64,000 nucleotides of DNA from Panax quinquefolius (taxonomy: Eukaryota > Streptophyta > Magnoliopsida > Apiales > Araliaceae), in contig CM035151.1 of the NCBI GenBank assembly GCA_020205615.1, positions 42,466,977-42,530,976 on the forward strand, given 5' to 3'. Shown here piece after piece: positions 34,803 to 45,842 of this stretch. A model generated the notes under the pieces. That model ran no database searches and had not been told where the DNA came from. It worked only from the letters and a program-made list of their open reading frames with translations. A program made the position numbers and the translations under genes. How positions within the stretch are numbered: the first letter of the stretch is position 1; each line of letters starts with the position of its first letter.

Positions 34803-35737
34803 CGACGCCTGTAATATGAAACGACAAGTGGTCCGACGCCTGTAATGTGAAACGACAATTGGTTCGACGCCTGTAATGTGAAACGATAATTGGTTCGACG
34901 TCTGGTAAAGGCAAGTACTATTGGCGAAAGTGACTCTTAGATGATGACATATAGGCCCCATAGAATAAACCAAACTTACAACAAACGTCTCATAACAGAC
35001 TTCTTATTTATATCAAAGATTGAATAAATAATACTGCAAATCATTTTATCTTTAATATACACATTTTTAATCTTCCAACAATTATTCATCATTAATATTA
35101 TAACTCATAATATTTAACAACTAGGTCATTCCCAGGAAATAGGGGGCTTTCCGATACGGATTTATCCCTATTGGCGCGCAATTAGGTGACCAAACCTCTC
35201 CTCGATAGAACTTTCTAGATATCGTCAATATTGTAAATAATAATATAAATAACTTTGTCGTCTCAATTATTGATTTAATAATATAAATATTATGCAGATG
35301 ATACTGTGATAATAATTGAATCAATAATATGAGATAATATGAAGCAATTACTGTAGCAATAATTGAATATAACTAAGTGGCTTCTTACGTAAGCATCAAT
35401 AATCAATACAGTGTGCTATTATGAAACCACGCGTATTACTGTACTTTTACCACCGGGTATTTCAACAGTTAAAGGTAAAACTTTTGCCGTTATTTTTATA
35501 AAAAGATATTTCTGTCATTTTCTAACTCCGACAATAATTCTATTGTGGGGGTCCACCAATGATTGTGTCATCGTACGAATATTCCCCGATAAAATGAATA
35601 TTTTATAACAACTTATTTACTTTGCAAAATTTATAAATATTACCCACAACTATAACATTATATCAAATCCACACCATAATATTCAAAATGATATTTAGAG
35701 AAAATTATTCTTTATTCATAAAAGTTGGGGTCTTACA
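34803..35737 (-). mobile_element. Solo LTR G, third segment
   Basis: The last part of LTR G, ending (plus strand) GTTGGGGTCTTACA at 35737, that is TGTAAGACCCC on the minus strand. Pieced together, G is about 2.7 kb and has no internal region. After it, at 35738, the RT of copy B resumes. Confidence 0.85.
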
Positions 35738-36450
35738 TATATAACTTGTTATCACGAAGCTTTTTAAGTACCAGCTTCAAATGGTGCTCATGATCTTCAT
35801 GGCTTTTGAAATAGATGAGGATGTCATCAATAAAGACAACCACAAAATGATCCAAATATTTTTTGAATACTCGATTAATCATATCCATGAAGGCCGCAAG
35901 GAGCATTAGTCAATCCAAAAGACATGAGTAGGAATTCATAATGTTCGTACCGACTATGGAAAGCAGTCTTTGGAATGTCATCATTTTTAATCTTTAACTG
36001 ATGATATTCGGAACGAAGATCAATTTTTGAGAAGAATTTAACACCTTGCAACTGGTCAAACAGGTCATTAATGCGAGGTAGTGGGTACCTGGTTTTGATG
36101 GTGACATGGTTCAACTCCCGATAGTCAATGCAAATTCGCATACTCCCATCTTTTTTCTTTATGAATAAAATAGGAGCACCCCAATGAGATGTACTAGGAC
36201 GAATGAAACCAATATCTAACAACTCTTGTAGTTGGGTTTTTAACTCCTGAAGATCAATAGGAGCCATTCGATATGGGGTTTTAGAAATGGGTTTTGTACC
36301 GGGTTTAAGGTCAATACAAAATTCGATATCACGCTCTGGGGGTAGGCCAGGAAGTTATTCAGGAAATATGTCAGGAAATTCATTAACAACAGAAATTTTA
36401 TTCAAATCTAACGTATTTTTGTTCAAGTCCATGACATGGGCTAAGAAAGC
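35738..36450 (-). pseudogene. Copy B reverse transcriptase, N-terminal and palm part
   Basis: Minus strand: [51 protein letters not shown] and MSFGLTNAP (36267-35875), then after a frameshift the catalytic VVFIDDI box near 35845-35820. The gene is cut at 35738 by LTR G. Its continuation is at 13252-13029 and then 10534-10500. The palm motifs are intact apart from the frameshift. Confidence 0.87.
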
Positions 36451-36900
36451 TTAACATCCATTTTTGAATAAACGAATGGCTTTATGGCTTGATATGACAG
36501 TGATTGACTTTAGTGGTTTGGTTGCTTGAATTCGCATAACAGGTTGGTTAGGAATATGAAAACTAACAACCTTACGAAAATAATCAATTTTGGCATGATG
36601 AGTAGTTAACCAATCAATCCCTAAAATCACATCAAATGCAAGTATTTTCAAAGAAATAAGATCGACAGGTAATGTGATGGTCCCAACTTGAATCAAACAA
36701 GATTTATAAACCGTGGATGTAACGAAAGTTTCTCCTAATGGAGTTGCAACAGATAAGGCAAAGTCTAATTTCTCAGGGGTCAAGTTCAAAGATTGAGCAC
36801 AAGTAGGAGAAATAAAAGAATGGGTAGAATCGGTATCTAATAAGGTATAAACTTCCCAAGAGTTTATGATTAGCTTACCCATGATAGCTTCGTTCGGTTC
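36451..36900 (-). pseudogene. Copy B aspartic protease
   Basis: Minus strand, within an open stretch of 259 codons (37230-36451): EAIMGKLIINSWEVYTLL, the active site DTDSTHSF (Gly after the catalytic Asp replaced by Asp), ISPTCAQSLNLTPEKLDF and AFDVILGIDWLTTHHAKIDY. Length and order fit the family. A stop at 36451 precedes the linker to RT. The changed active-site Gly probably inactivates it. Confidence 0.85.
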
Positions 36901-37627
36901 CTCGCTTTTTGAAAAGTTACGAAAATCGCTTTCACTTGAACCACCGATTTTGACTTGTCTGGGACAGCCTTTGGTGTCATCATTACCACTAGAATTTACT
37001 TTCACTACAAGGCATATTCCACCCTCAACTGCTTCATCGTACTCCTGTTCCATGATCTGAATCATTAATCTTCGATCCATATCGAATTGGGGTTGACCGC
37101 AATGTTTAGGGTAATTCAAAACTCGATGTTGGGATCTCCTAATTGCTGTCCAAAAAGAGAAATTTATATCATCTATTTTAGCCTTCTTAGATAGCCTTCT
37201 TGGATCAGACTTCTCTTTCCACAATATCAACGCGTCGTGCGGCTTTTATTCATGCATCCTTCATTCTCACTCATTCAGTTGTTTCTTCTTTCAGTTTATC
37301 CTTGACATTTGAATTCTCAGATTCCAGCTTTATTATCTTATACTCTGCCAAAGAGTGCTTCTGTTCAAGCATCACATATCGGGTAACACAAGCTTGAATT
37401 GTTGCATCTTTTTGCTCCACGACCGCCTGCCGTTCTTCGGCCTTCTCTTCTAACTCATTACTACGAATTTGCAGTTCTATATTTCGATCATAAAGTTCTC
37501 CTAATAAATCCTCCTCAGGTTCCTCTTCTTCCTCACTCTCAGCTGCTACCTCTGCGACTAGCTCGGGTGTAACTATTAATTCTTCACACACCATGTGGAT
37601 ATCTCTAATTTCTTCTTCACCTGACAT
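36901..37627 (-). pseudogene. Copy B gag-position ORF: acidic coiled-coil protein, not canonical gag
   Basis: Where copies A, C and D have capsid and zinc knuckles, copy B has an unrelated-looking protein. It starts MSGEEEIRDIHMVCEELIV (37627), then a Glu-rich acidic run (ESEEEEEPEEDLL), a heptad-rich coiled-coil stretch (about residues 50-115, with EERQAVVEQKDATIQACV and LEQKHSLAEYKI), a frameshift near 37270, then NFSFWTAIRRSQHRVLNYP and FDMDRRLMIQIMEQE. It runs into protease without a CX2CX4HX4C knuckle. The same protein is the only ORF in the internal regions of the 46-64 kb array. Function unknown. Its position suggests a replacement or rearranged gag. Confidence 0.72.
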
Positions 37628-37955
37628 CCTACAATCAAGTTTAATAACTTAATTAGTACTCCCCAATAAAATCTTTGTTATAACAAAATATTAAACTCCA
37701 ATATTTATTCTTTAAATGAATATCCTCGATTCATCACTTAAACTCTATATGAGTTCATATCTTGACTTTTAGATGTCATTTTCAAATACTGTCACAAAAC
37801 AAGGGTTAATTAAAAAAATTAACATGCCACATATTATCCATATATTCTAACCGACCAAACAAATAAGCTTAGGTAGGACACACTAGCGAAGGATTTACTC
37901 GACTCTCCCCTCCTATTTCTATTCCCCGATCTTCGCCAGAGACCTTATCCCTAAG
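37628..37955 (-). other. Untranslated leader of copy B
   Basis: Between the primer site and the coiled-coil ORF. It contains a segment (near 37770-37795) matching the leader of C and D around their gag ATG (ATGTCATTTTCAAATACTG on the plus strand) but with no long frame in B. The leader is therefore shared with the canonical copies while the ORF downstream differs. Confidence 0.6.
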
Positions 37956-37966
37956 CTCTGATACCA
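37949..37966 (-). other. Primer binding site of copy B
   Basis: The minus strand TGGTATCAGAGCTTAGGG, two bases inside LTR B. Exact match to the initiator-tRNA-Met core TGGTATCAGAGC. Confidence 0.88.
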
Positions 37967-38527
37967 ACTGTGATGCCCCCAAAATAGGTCCACACAACCC
38001 ATTCTGAGTCGCCAAATACATGGTACAGAAAATAACTATAACTTTATTATTACAATTGTCATGCAAAATACAACAACATATATGCTGTGAGTTTAAATAC
38101 AACTATTGTCTTCTAGATAATATCCAAACTCAAATAAGTCCTCAATACAATTATTGATACAATATTTTACAAAATAGTGAGGACTGCTAAAACAACTGCC
38201 CTGAAACATCACTCCACACCCCGACTAGTTCCCGCTATATTCTCGCCTCCTGAGAAGAAAAATGGAACAAAAAAGGAAAGGGTGAGCTCAACTAGCCCAT
38301 TATAGAATATTATGACTAACATAATGTAGAATAAATTATCGTTAGCCTTCAATAAGTCAGATAAAATATAATGGACAACAAGTTTTAGATCAATATTCGC
38401 AGCGGAAATAACAATTCATTAAAAGAGTTAAGTAGAGAATGAAGTCTACTGTCTTCTATGATTTAAAAGTCCATCATCAATATTTTATCCGTGTAACATC
38501 AATCAATATACATCATGAATCAAATAT

Positions 38528-38670
38528 TCATCTTTGCACTACGAGCCAAAGATATTCATTTGTATCATTAGTTGGTCATGTTGATCTCAACACCTGTCCA
38601 TCTTTGCACTACGGGCCAAAGATATTCATTAAGTAATCATTCATCTTTGCACTACATGCCAAAGATATTC
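38528..38670. repeat. LTR minisatellite in LTR B, 3 copies
   Basis: CATCTTTGCACTACRNGCCAAAG units start near 38528, 38598 and 38641, separated by the same TTGGTCATGTTGATCTCAAC spacer seen in LTR A. Confidence 0.85.
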
Positions 38671-39312
38671 AGTTATATCACCATTTAGGACTGAGGATGA
38701 TGAAAATATTTTTAAGAAAATGAATCCAGTGAGATAAAAGGACAAAGATTAGGGATTTGTACTTTAGTTTATCCAAGTTCAAAAATACTCAATAATAATC
38801 AATTGTGGAGCAAAATTTAAGAATGAAGATCAAAACATGGTTACAATCAAAGATAGTTACCATAATAGACAACTTGGACAAAGAAAAGAAAATTTAATTT
38901 TTTTTCTATGAATAGTGTCGTATTCGTGAATAGTGTCGTATACGTGAATAGTAACCCCTACACAAAACGGTAGAAATTCCATAAGAAAAATCATACTTCG
39001 TGAATAGTACCCATGAATAGTGCCGTATACGTGAATAGTAACCTCGACATGAAAAGGTAAAAATTTCATAATAAAATTCATACCAATATTTCGGTATAAT
39101 GATATTAAAAGAAATAACATCATTCACGAAGAAAATAACACCCTTTACCTCAAAAGAATAAGTATTTGATCGAAATATCTGATATAATGTCAAGAAAAAA
39201 CTTGCAATCGCTTATGAACTCTCAAAGTATCTAAATAGTCACAAAAATATGCTCGATATTATAGAGAACGAAACTTCTGATTCTGGTGTGATTTTCAATT
39301 CTAACTAAGCAC

Positions 39313-39326
39313 CCTATTTATAGGAA
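39313..39326 (-). promoter_or_regulatory. TATA box of LTR B
   Basis: The minus strand TCCTATAAATAGGG, with the GAAAATCACACCAGAA tract downstream, as in the array LTRs. Confidence 0.6.
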
Positions 39327-39643
39327 ATGCTTAGCACACCAGGATTGACAAAATCCCTACAGTGGCTTCTACGCACCCATATTTGAAAAATGAGCACACC
39401 ACTTTTGAAATAATTCTCAACACATTTTACACCAACAAAGGACAAGAGTGGGGCCCACCCATTCTAGAAAATCTCCAGCAAAATATTTTAAATTTAAACA
39501 ATATTTAGAAACTTCAGTAATTCATAATAGATATCCCTTCTATCAGAAAAATATGAAGCTTATGTCCATTCCATATAAAATTTAATTCTCTACAACTTTG
39601 TAGAAGAAAGTTTTTTCAAATTCTAACGGAAAGTGACCGAAAT

Positions 39644-39648
39644 CCACA
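39644..39648. other. Target site duplication CCACA, left copy
   Basis: CCACA here and at 44968-44972. Uninterrupted LTRs at this point read AAATCCACAAACGGG, so removing the insertion restores the LTR. Confidence 0.9.
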
Positions 39649-40493
39649 TGTAAGGACCCCAAACTCGGGTACTTGAAACCCGAACTCGATTCTTCACGAT
39701 ACCATTTCTATGAGCGAATAATACTAATAATAATAACAATAATATAAATATCAAACTTAACTTACATTTATCAGAGTCTAATCCCAATTACGCAACCTTT
39801 ACTATAATTTTTTACATGATATATAATACATATCATTGTCTATATATTGTCTAACTATTACAAAAGATACCATTAAACATGTTCTGTTTGCTTTCCTTTT
39901 CACTTGTTCTTGTCTGAACCTTCGAGTTGTTCATGCCTAGCTGAAAACATTTAAATTTAAGCAAGGGTGAGCATTTGGGTGCCCAGCAAGTAATAACAAT
40001 TAGAAATATAAGGTAGCTGAAAGAAATAAATATTTTCTTTGTACATCACTTCTACAACGAATTTATAGTTGTGAAGTAAACTGAACCGATAATAATAACA
40101 TAACAATTCTATCACCAAATTTTGAAACTACATATTGACTATATATGAGGTTTTGTTGACATACTATGAACATTGGTTTTAGTTTTCGATAAGGTTTAGC
40201 AGAACTTCATCTGCAAACCGTCATAACTTACGGGCGCGAGGGTGATCATCCCAATGAGCCTTGTATTGATCAATACTACATTGCTAGAACGATATTATCG
40301 TTCATATCCTTTCATCGCCCTTAATTGGATACAAAATGTTTTTATAAAAATTTTCCCTAGTGATCAAATGATTAGGATGTTCATACATAGTCTGGAATCC
40401 GAACTAAAACAATTTGATTGGATACAAAAAGGTTTTTAACTTATTCAACGATATTTCAAAATTTGTGTCTAGCTGATCAAATAGCTTAGACGA

Positions 40494-40496
<3 letters not shown>

Positions 40497-40546
<50 letters not shown>
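40497..40546. repeat. (AT)n microsatellite in insertion E
   Basis: About 50 bp of alternating TA. Confidence 0.95.
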
Positions 40547-40548
<2 letters not shown>

Positions 40549-41249
40549 ACATGTGATTAAATACAATGATTATCCAAGTGGGGACACTAGTATAACCATA
40601 TATAGAAATTAACGAAATGTAATATATATCCGAATTATCATATACTAACATGTTGATAAACAATGATCGAATATATAATATATCACAATAGGTTAATAAT
40701 ATAGCATAATAATAATATAATTACAAACTTCTTACTCATGTCCATTGCATAAAGAAAATGCAAAGGTAAGATACTTTACGATCTACCGCTTACAGCTTAG
40801 AATTTAGTTTTATCTTTATATAACACCTATCAAGAATAAGATCATTTGATCGATTAGAACAACATACTATATATAAGACCGCTTATCGCAAATAAACACA
40901 TAACCTAATCACATTGTCACATATATTTCACAACCATTGAATCACAAATAAACACATATACAATCAAAATATCTAAGTCCGGATCAATTTACGAAAATAC
41001 GCTTAAAAATTGTCTACCGGCTTTATCGGGTAATTATCAAGTCTAAGACTCTTTATCGAAGTTCAATATCTATTTAGACTATTTAAGTAACAGTTATATT
41101 ATTCTTAAATAACTTATAATAATTTTTAAACATTTATTATAATTTATCGTGAATTTCCAAACACCTGAATCATTATTAAATGATTTAAATATTAAACAAT
41201 TCCATTATCATTAATATTTAATTAATATTAAACTATTAATGAAACCATT

Positions 41250-42175
41250 GCCAAAATGTTAAAGTTATTTATAATAACTCAAAATACTTTTAAAGTATTA
41301 ATATTACACTTAAATGATTTTTAAAAGAATTAAAATCATTTTTAAATAATTATCATTAATATTAAAGTATTAATGTATTATTTATCAAAATATTAAAAGT
41401 CCTTAATCATAACTTAAAATATTTTTAATTCATTTATATCCTTTTAAATAAAACCATTTTTAAACTATTTATTTAATATAATTATTAAATAAATCTAATA
41501 TCATTTAATATTAAATTATTAATGAAATTTTCCTTTAAATATCAAAAGTTATAATTTATAACTTAAAATATCTTTAAAGACTTTATTTTCATTTTAAATG
41601 ATTTTTATAATATTAAAATCATTTTTAAACTAATTTATTTAATATAATTATTAAATAACTTTAATATCATTAATAATAATTAATTAATGAAATTTACCTT
41701 TAAATATTAAAAGTTATATTTTATAACTTCAAATATTTTTAAACTATTTATTTTCATTTAAAATGATTTTTTTAATATTAAAATCATTTTTAAACTAATT
41801 TATTTAATATAATTATTAAATAAATTTAATATCATTTAATATTAAAATATTAATATTTTTCATGACAAAATATCAAAAGTTATATTTATAACTTAAAATA
41901 CTTTTATAACCTTTAAATCATTTTTCTATAATTTTTAAATCATTAATTCTATTTTTTATAATTTATTTAATATATTAAATAAATAACTTAATTATCATTA
42001 ATATTAATTAATTAATGAAATTTATCACAAAATATTAAAAGTTATCAAAATAACTTAAATTATTTTCTTATACCATAATATAATTTTAAATGATTTTTCA
42101 TGTATTAAAATTATTTTTAAATAATTTATTTAATATTATAATTAAATAAATTAAATACTTTTAATATTCCAAAAA
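41250..42175. repeat. AT-rich tandem repeat of about 160 bp in insertion E
   Basis: Six degenerate units starting near 41253, 41388, 41541, 41706, 41870 and 42030. Each begins with ATTAAAAGTTAT...ATAACTTAAAATA and continues through TAAATGATTTTT, TTAAAATCATTTTTAA and TTATTTAATATAATTATTAAAT. The spacing settles at 160-165 bp in the last four. The units hold short palindromic AT stretches. Confidence 0.72.
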
Positions 42176-43529
42176 TATTAAATATTTAGGAAATATATTC
42201 AAAATAATTAAAAACTAATTTTTGGATTTTAAAATAATTTTTAAAACTGATTTTATAATTTTTAGGAATTTATTCTTATTTTTAAAGCATTTTTTCGAAA
42301 TTTAGGAAATTAAATTAAAAGAAATCGTCGCTGTAGCCTTTATCGATGCTTTCTGTCACTGTTGGTGGTGTTCTTGAGCTCAAGAACACTGACAGCCGGC
42401 CTTAACAAGGGGTTAACTTTGACCAACTTTAAATCTTAATCCAAACATGTTCTGGGATATCCTTAACCATGACCGTGTAGTCATTACACAACACTACAAC
42501 TAGCAATCAACATCTAGGCCCTACTACGAAAACACAAAGAGATCTGGGATTGTAAACATGTTTTCAGACATTCATCTGGGTTTTCTAAGCCCAGACAGTT
42601 TCGAGTTTACACATTCAAGCTCACTTTAATCTATGTTTTGGTATTGGTCCAGGTGGTTTAATGCTTCAAAGTTATAGTCCATGTATAATAGAATATTTAC
42701 AAAGTAACATATTAGATTAACAACAACAAAATCATAATTTATGCTACCATTAAAGGTCAGGTCACAAAGAGCTTGCTCATAGACTTTTCTGGAAATTCCA
42801 GAAATCCAAAAACAGTACAAGTGGCCTACTTTGACCGCTTTCCACGATTGATATGTTGATTGTTTATGGGATCTTAAGACATGAATCTATAGTCCATATT
42901 ATCGCCATAACATGTACCAAACAAAAGATTAAAGAACTTAAAACCCGATGATCCGGGACTTACAAAGTTCTTGTCGAAACGCTGAAAACGCTTTCGGGTT
43001 ACCCGTAATTCATCCGGCCACGCCTTTGCTAATCAATTTTGACCGTTTATAAAATGAAATCCAGACCTCATCAAAACTTTATTTGAGTTTCAGAAAAAAG
43101 AACATACTACATACTACAAGTAACAACCTTCAAACAACAACAATACATAACATGCTAAGATTTACAAGGTCTGACATTCGTTGTCAGACCACAAAAAATT
43201 AAATTCCCAGATTTTGAAAAACTTAAATTTCGAGCACTTTGATGTTATGGATCTGGGATATAACAACCCAGATCACTAAATAACATCTTATTACACAACA
43301 TTAAACAACAAACAACAAAATCTAACATCAGATCAAAGGATATTCAAATTCTAGGGTTTATACCTTTTCTAAGCTTTGATTTTGATTCGGACCTCCTGAT
43401 TTGTTAATGGTATTCGTGGGGCTTGATTGGGGATCGATCTAGCAAGTAAGTTTCAGAGTTTTGGGTGGAGAGAGTTTAGTTGAGTGTTTGTAAGAAAAAT
43501 TGTGCAAATGCTCACTTTTCTCTCTCCAT

Positions 43530-43541
43530 TCTATTTATATC
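43530..43541 (-). promoter_or_regulatory. Putative TATA box of insertion E
   Basis: The minus strand ATATAAATAG followed by AATGGAGAGAGAAAAGTGAGC and a pyrimidine-rich leader. This supports minus orientation of E. Confidence 0.5.
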
Positions 43542-43724
43542 ATTTGGGTGTAATGAATTGGGCCGATAAAAGGGTATCGATTATTTGGCATTAGAGACAC
43601 ACATGGGGTGGTTGGTTTAGGTCACCAACTAAAGCATTAGCTAATTTGACAAGTTATCGTCAATTATACAATAAGGGCATAATAGTCTTTTGGTTCACAA
43701 ATTTAATGACACTTTGGTCTTTTG

Positions 43725-44615
43725 GCAAACCCTTAGGGTTTGACCCTTAGGGTTTAACCCTAAGGTTTTCCAACAATTGTATTCTAGAATTACATTTTAG
43801 GGTTTATAAAAAAATTTAAATAAATTTTAGTTTCTAAAATTTGTAAATTAGGGTTTCTTAATTAGATTAGATTTCTAATTATCTAAACTTGAAAATTAAA
43901 TTAAGAATTTACTAATTATAATTAACCTCGCTAATTTAGCAATTAGGGCACCAATTAGCAAATTAGAGTTACTAATTTACAAATTAGAGTTTCTAGCTAA
44001 TTAGGGTTTTGAAAATTAGGGTTCTCCCTAATTAGGGTTAATATCTATCACACCAATCATAAATCACATTAACATCATTACCAATAAATCTTGAACTCTA
44101 ATTTGACTTTCAAATTAGGGTTTAATAATAACTTAGAATTTTTAAATATTAATAAGGGTTTCTAAAATTAATATTTCTAAATATTAATTAGGGTTTACCT
44201 AATCAATATAAAATTATATAATACATAACATGCATGCACCATATAACACGCTTATATATAATGGTAATTAACTCAACCTAAGTTTTAAATTAGGGTTTCT
44301 ATTTAGCAATTAGCTAATTATTATTTAAGATTTCTAATTTAAGAAATTAGGGTTTTAATTTACAATTAGGGTTTCTTGATTATTAATAATTATAATTATC
44401 ATGAATCACATAACATATTGACTTAATGATTTTAAAGTCTCATTTGACTTTGAAATTAGTGTTTTGTCAAGAAAATTAGGGTTTTTCAGGTTTATACTAA
44501 AACTGCTCCCCAGCTTAACCTTACACACCTAGCATACATATTTATAACACTGAAATATAATTAATATTATTTTATTATCCTCTTTCCTTATTCCAAATCC
44601 AGAATTAGGGTTTGG
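43725..44615. repeat. TTAGGGTTT-rich (telo-box-like) segment of insertion E
   Basis: More than a dozen dispersed TTAGGGTTT / TTAGGGTT motifs on the plus strand, for example near 43735, 43748, 44000, 44188, 44293 and 44478, mostly as AATTAGGGTTT. The motif equals part of the plant telomere repeat, but the copies are not in perfect tandem. Confidence 0.7.
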
Positions 44616-44967
44616 ATTCCATACCCGATTTAATATTCATATACGCCATTATCAAGTTAAAATAATTAACTTAATTAATCTCAAATAAATTCATATAATA
44701 AAATATTTATTATAATAATTCTAATAGTCATTTCACATATTAATAAAAACATTTCTACTATAAAAGTAATTATTAAAAGAATAAACTTTATAATAGTCAA
44801 TAATTCTAAAATAAAATTATTTGTAAACATTCATGTAATAAATATATTTTTATTTATTACATAATTATGTACACAAATTATCTTGTACAAATCCTCATCC
44901 TTAAAATAAAAAAAAAATATACGCAAAATTTCCTATTTAATTATATAGAAAATATCGGGTTGTTACA

Positions 44968-45460
44968 CCACATACGGATGATTTTCAACACCTCTATTCC
45001 GACAAAATACTGATAAAATACCTCAGCATTAATTCCTTCATTTATATCCACATAAAATAAATATTTCCTTATCATATAAATTAATAATTAATTATTCACA
45101 AATAATATTACAGAATCACAATAATGACAATCAGGTCGTTCCCTGGAAAGAGGGATATTTCCGATAAGGATTTCTGCTTATTGGCGTGCAATTAGGTGAC
45201 CAAACCCTTTTTCTAGATAAAACTTCCTTACACATTACCAATAATGCTATCTAATAATATTATTCAAATAATATGAATGATTAATCTAATAATGGGAAAT
45301 ACTGTGCAGTGACAATTATTGAATCAATAAAATAAAATATTGAACAATAATTACTGTAACAATTTTTGAGTAGTGCCTTCTTACGTAAGAATCAATAATC
45401 CAAAAATACTGTGCAATACCGTGTGCTACTGTGCAACCACGCGTATTACTGTACTTTACC
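44968..45460 (-). mobile_element. LTR B, second segment
   Basis: LTR B resumes after insertion E (CCACATACGG, then the TTAGGTGACCAAACC and ACGCGTATTACTGTAC motifs seen in the other LTRs). It stops at 45460, where a different LTR begins. The terminal TGTAAGACC end of LTR B and its flanking duplication are not in the window. Confidence 0.85.
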
Positions 45461-45805
45461 TGTAATATTCCAGATTTTTAAGTGTAAGTTATAAATATTT
45501 ATTGGATGTGTTTATTATTGAATAAATAATTATTCAATTTGATTGAGTTGTTTTAGTTAATTATTTATTTGTTAAATAATTAATGTGTTATGTGGATTGA
45601 CTTATGTGATTAAGTGAATTATTTAATAAATTGTTATTAAATAAAGTATGACAAATAGCTATGTTATAAAAAGTTATTAAAATAAATTAAAGTCATTTTA
45701 ATTTAGTTTTGCCAAAGAAGGTGTAAGTATATTAATCCTTTATTTTATAAATGGTTTGCCAAACAAAGCCCTATAGCTTAAATTGTTTATAAGATAAACT
45801 AAATA

Positions 45806-45842
<37 letters not shown>

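Larger units (their letters stand above)
32253..34905. repeat. 31 bp minisatellite split by solo LTR S2
   Basis: Units of 31 bp with core CGACGCCTGTAATGTGAAAC and a AAGTGGTT/AATTGGTT end lie at 32270-32284 and resume at 34803-34905, about four to five in total. The plus-strand LTR S2 (32285-34802) landed inside a unit, duplicating CGACG. The minisatellite belongs to LTR G. Confidence 0.82.
37969..39648 (-). mobile_element. LTR B (5' LTR of copy B), first segment
   Basis: Begins TGTGATGCCCCC next to the primer site, so it is the 5' LTR. It has the A/array-type features: CCATTCTGAGTCGCC, three CATCTTTGCACTAC units (38528-38670), GTGAATAGT repeats (38906-39036) and a TATA box near 39313-39326. 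It is interrupted at 39649 by a 5.3 kb insertion. Confidence 0.87.
39649..44967 (-). mobile_element. 5.3 kb non-coding LTR-like insertion E
   Basis: A 5,319 bp block with TG...CA ends (plus strand TGTAAGGACCCC ... GGGTTGTTACA; minus strand start TGTAACAACCCG) and perfect CCACA duplications. It has no frame longer than about 65 codons, no primer site and no polypurine-LTR junction inside. The simplest reading is a solo LTR of an unusually long-LTR element in minus orientation: a TATA box near 43531 is followed on the minus strand by a pyrimidine-rich CTCTCTCC leader. A non-coding whole element is the alternative. Contents: (AT)n at 40497-40546, an AT-rich tandem repeat at 41250-42175 and TTAGGGTTT-rich DNA at 43725-44615. 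Confidence 0.75.

Noticed and set aside
37949..37966. tRNA-like sequence near LTR edges
   Set aside because: Only an 18-base primer-site match to the initiator Met tRNA 3' end. No cloverleaf or full tRNA gene.
43725..44615. Interstitial telomere repeat or chromosome end
   Set aside because: The TTAGGGTTT motifs are dispersed with variable spacing and lie inside an insertion with clean target duplications. They are not a tandem TTTAGGG array.
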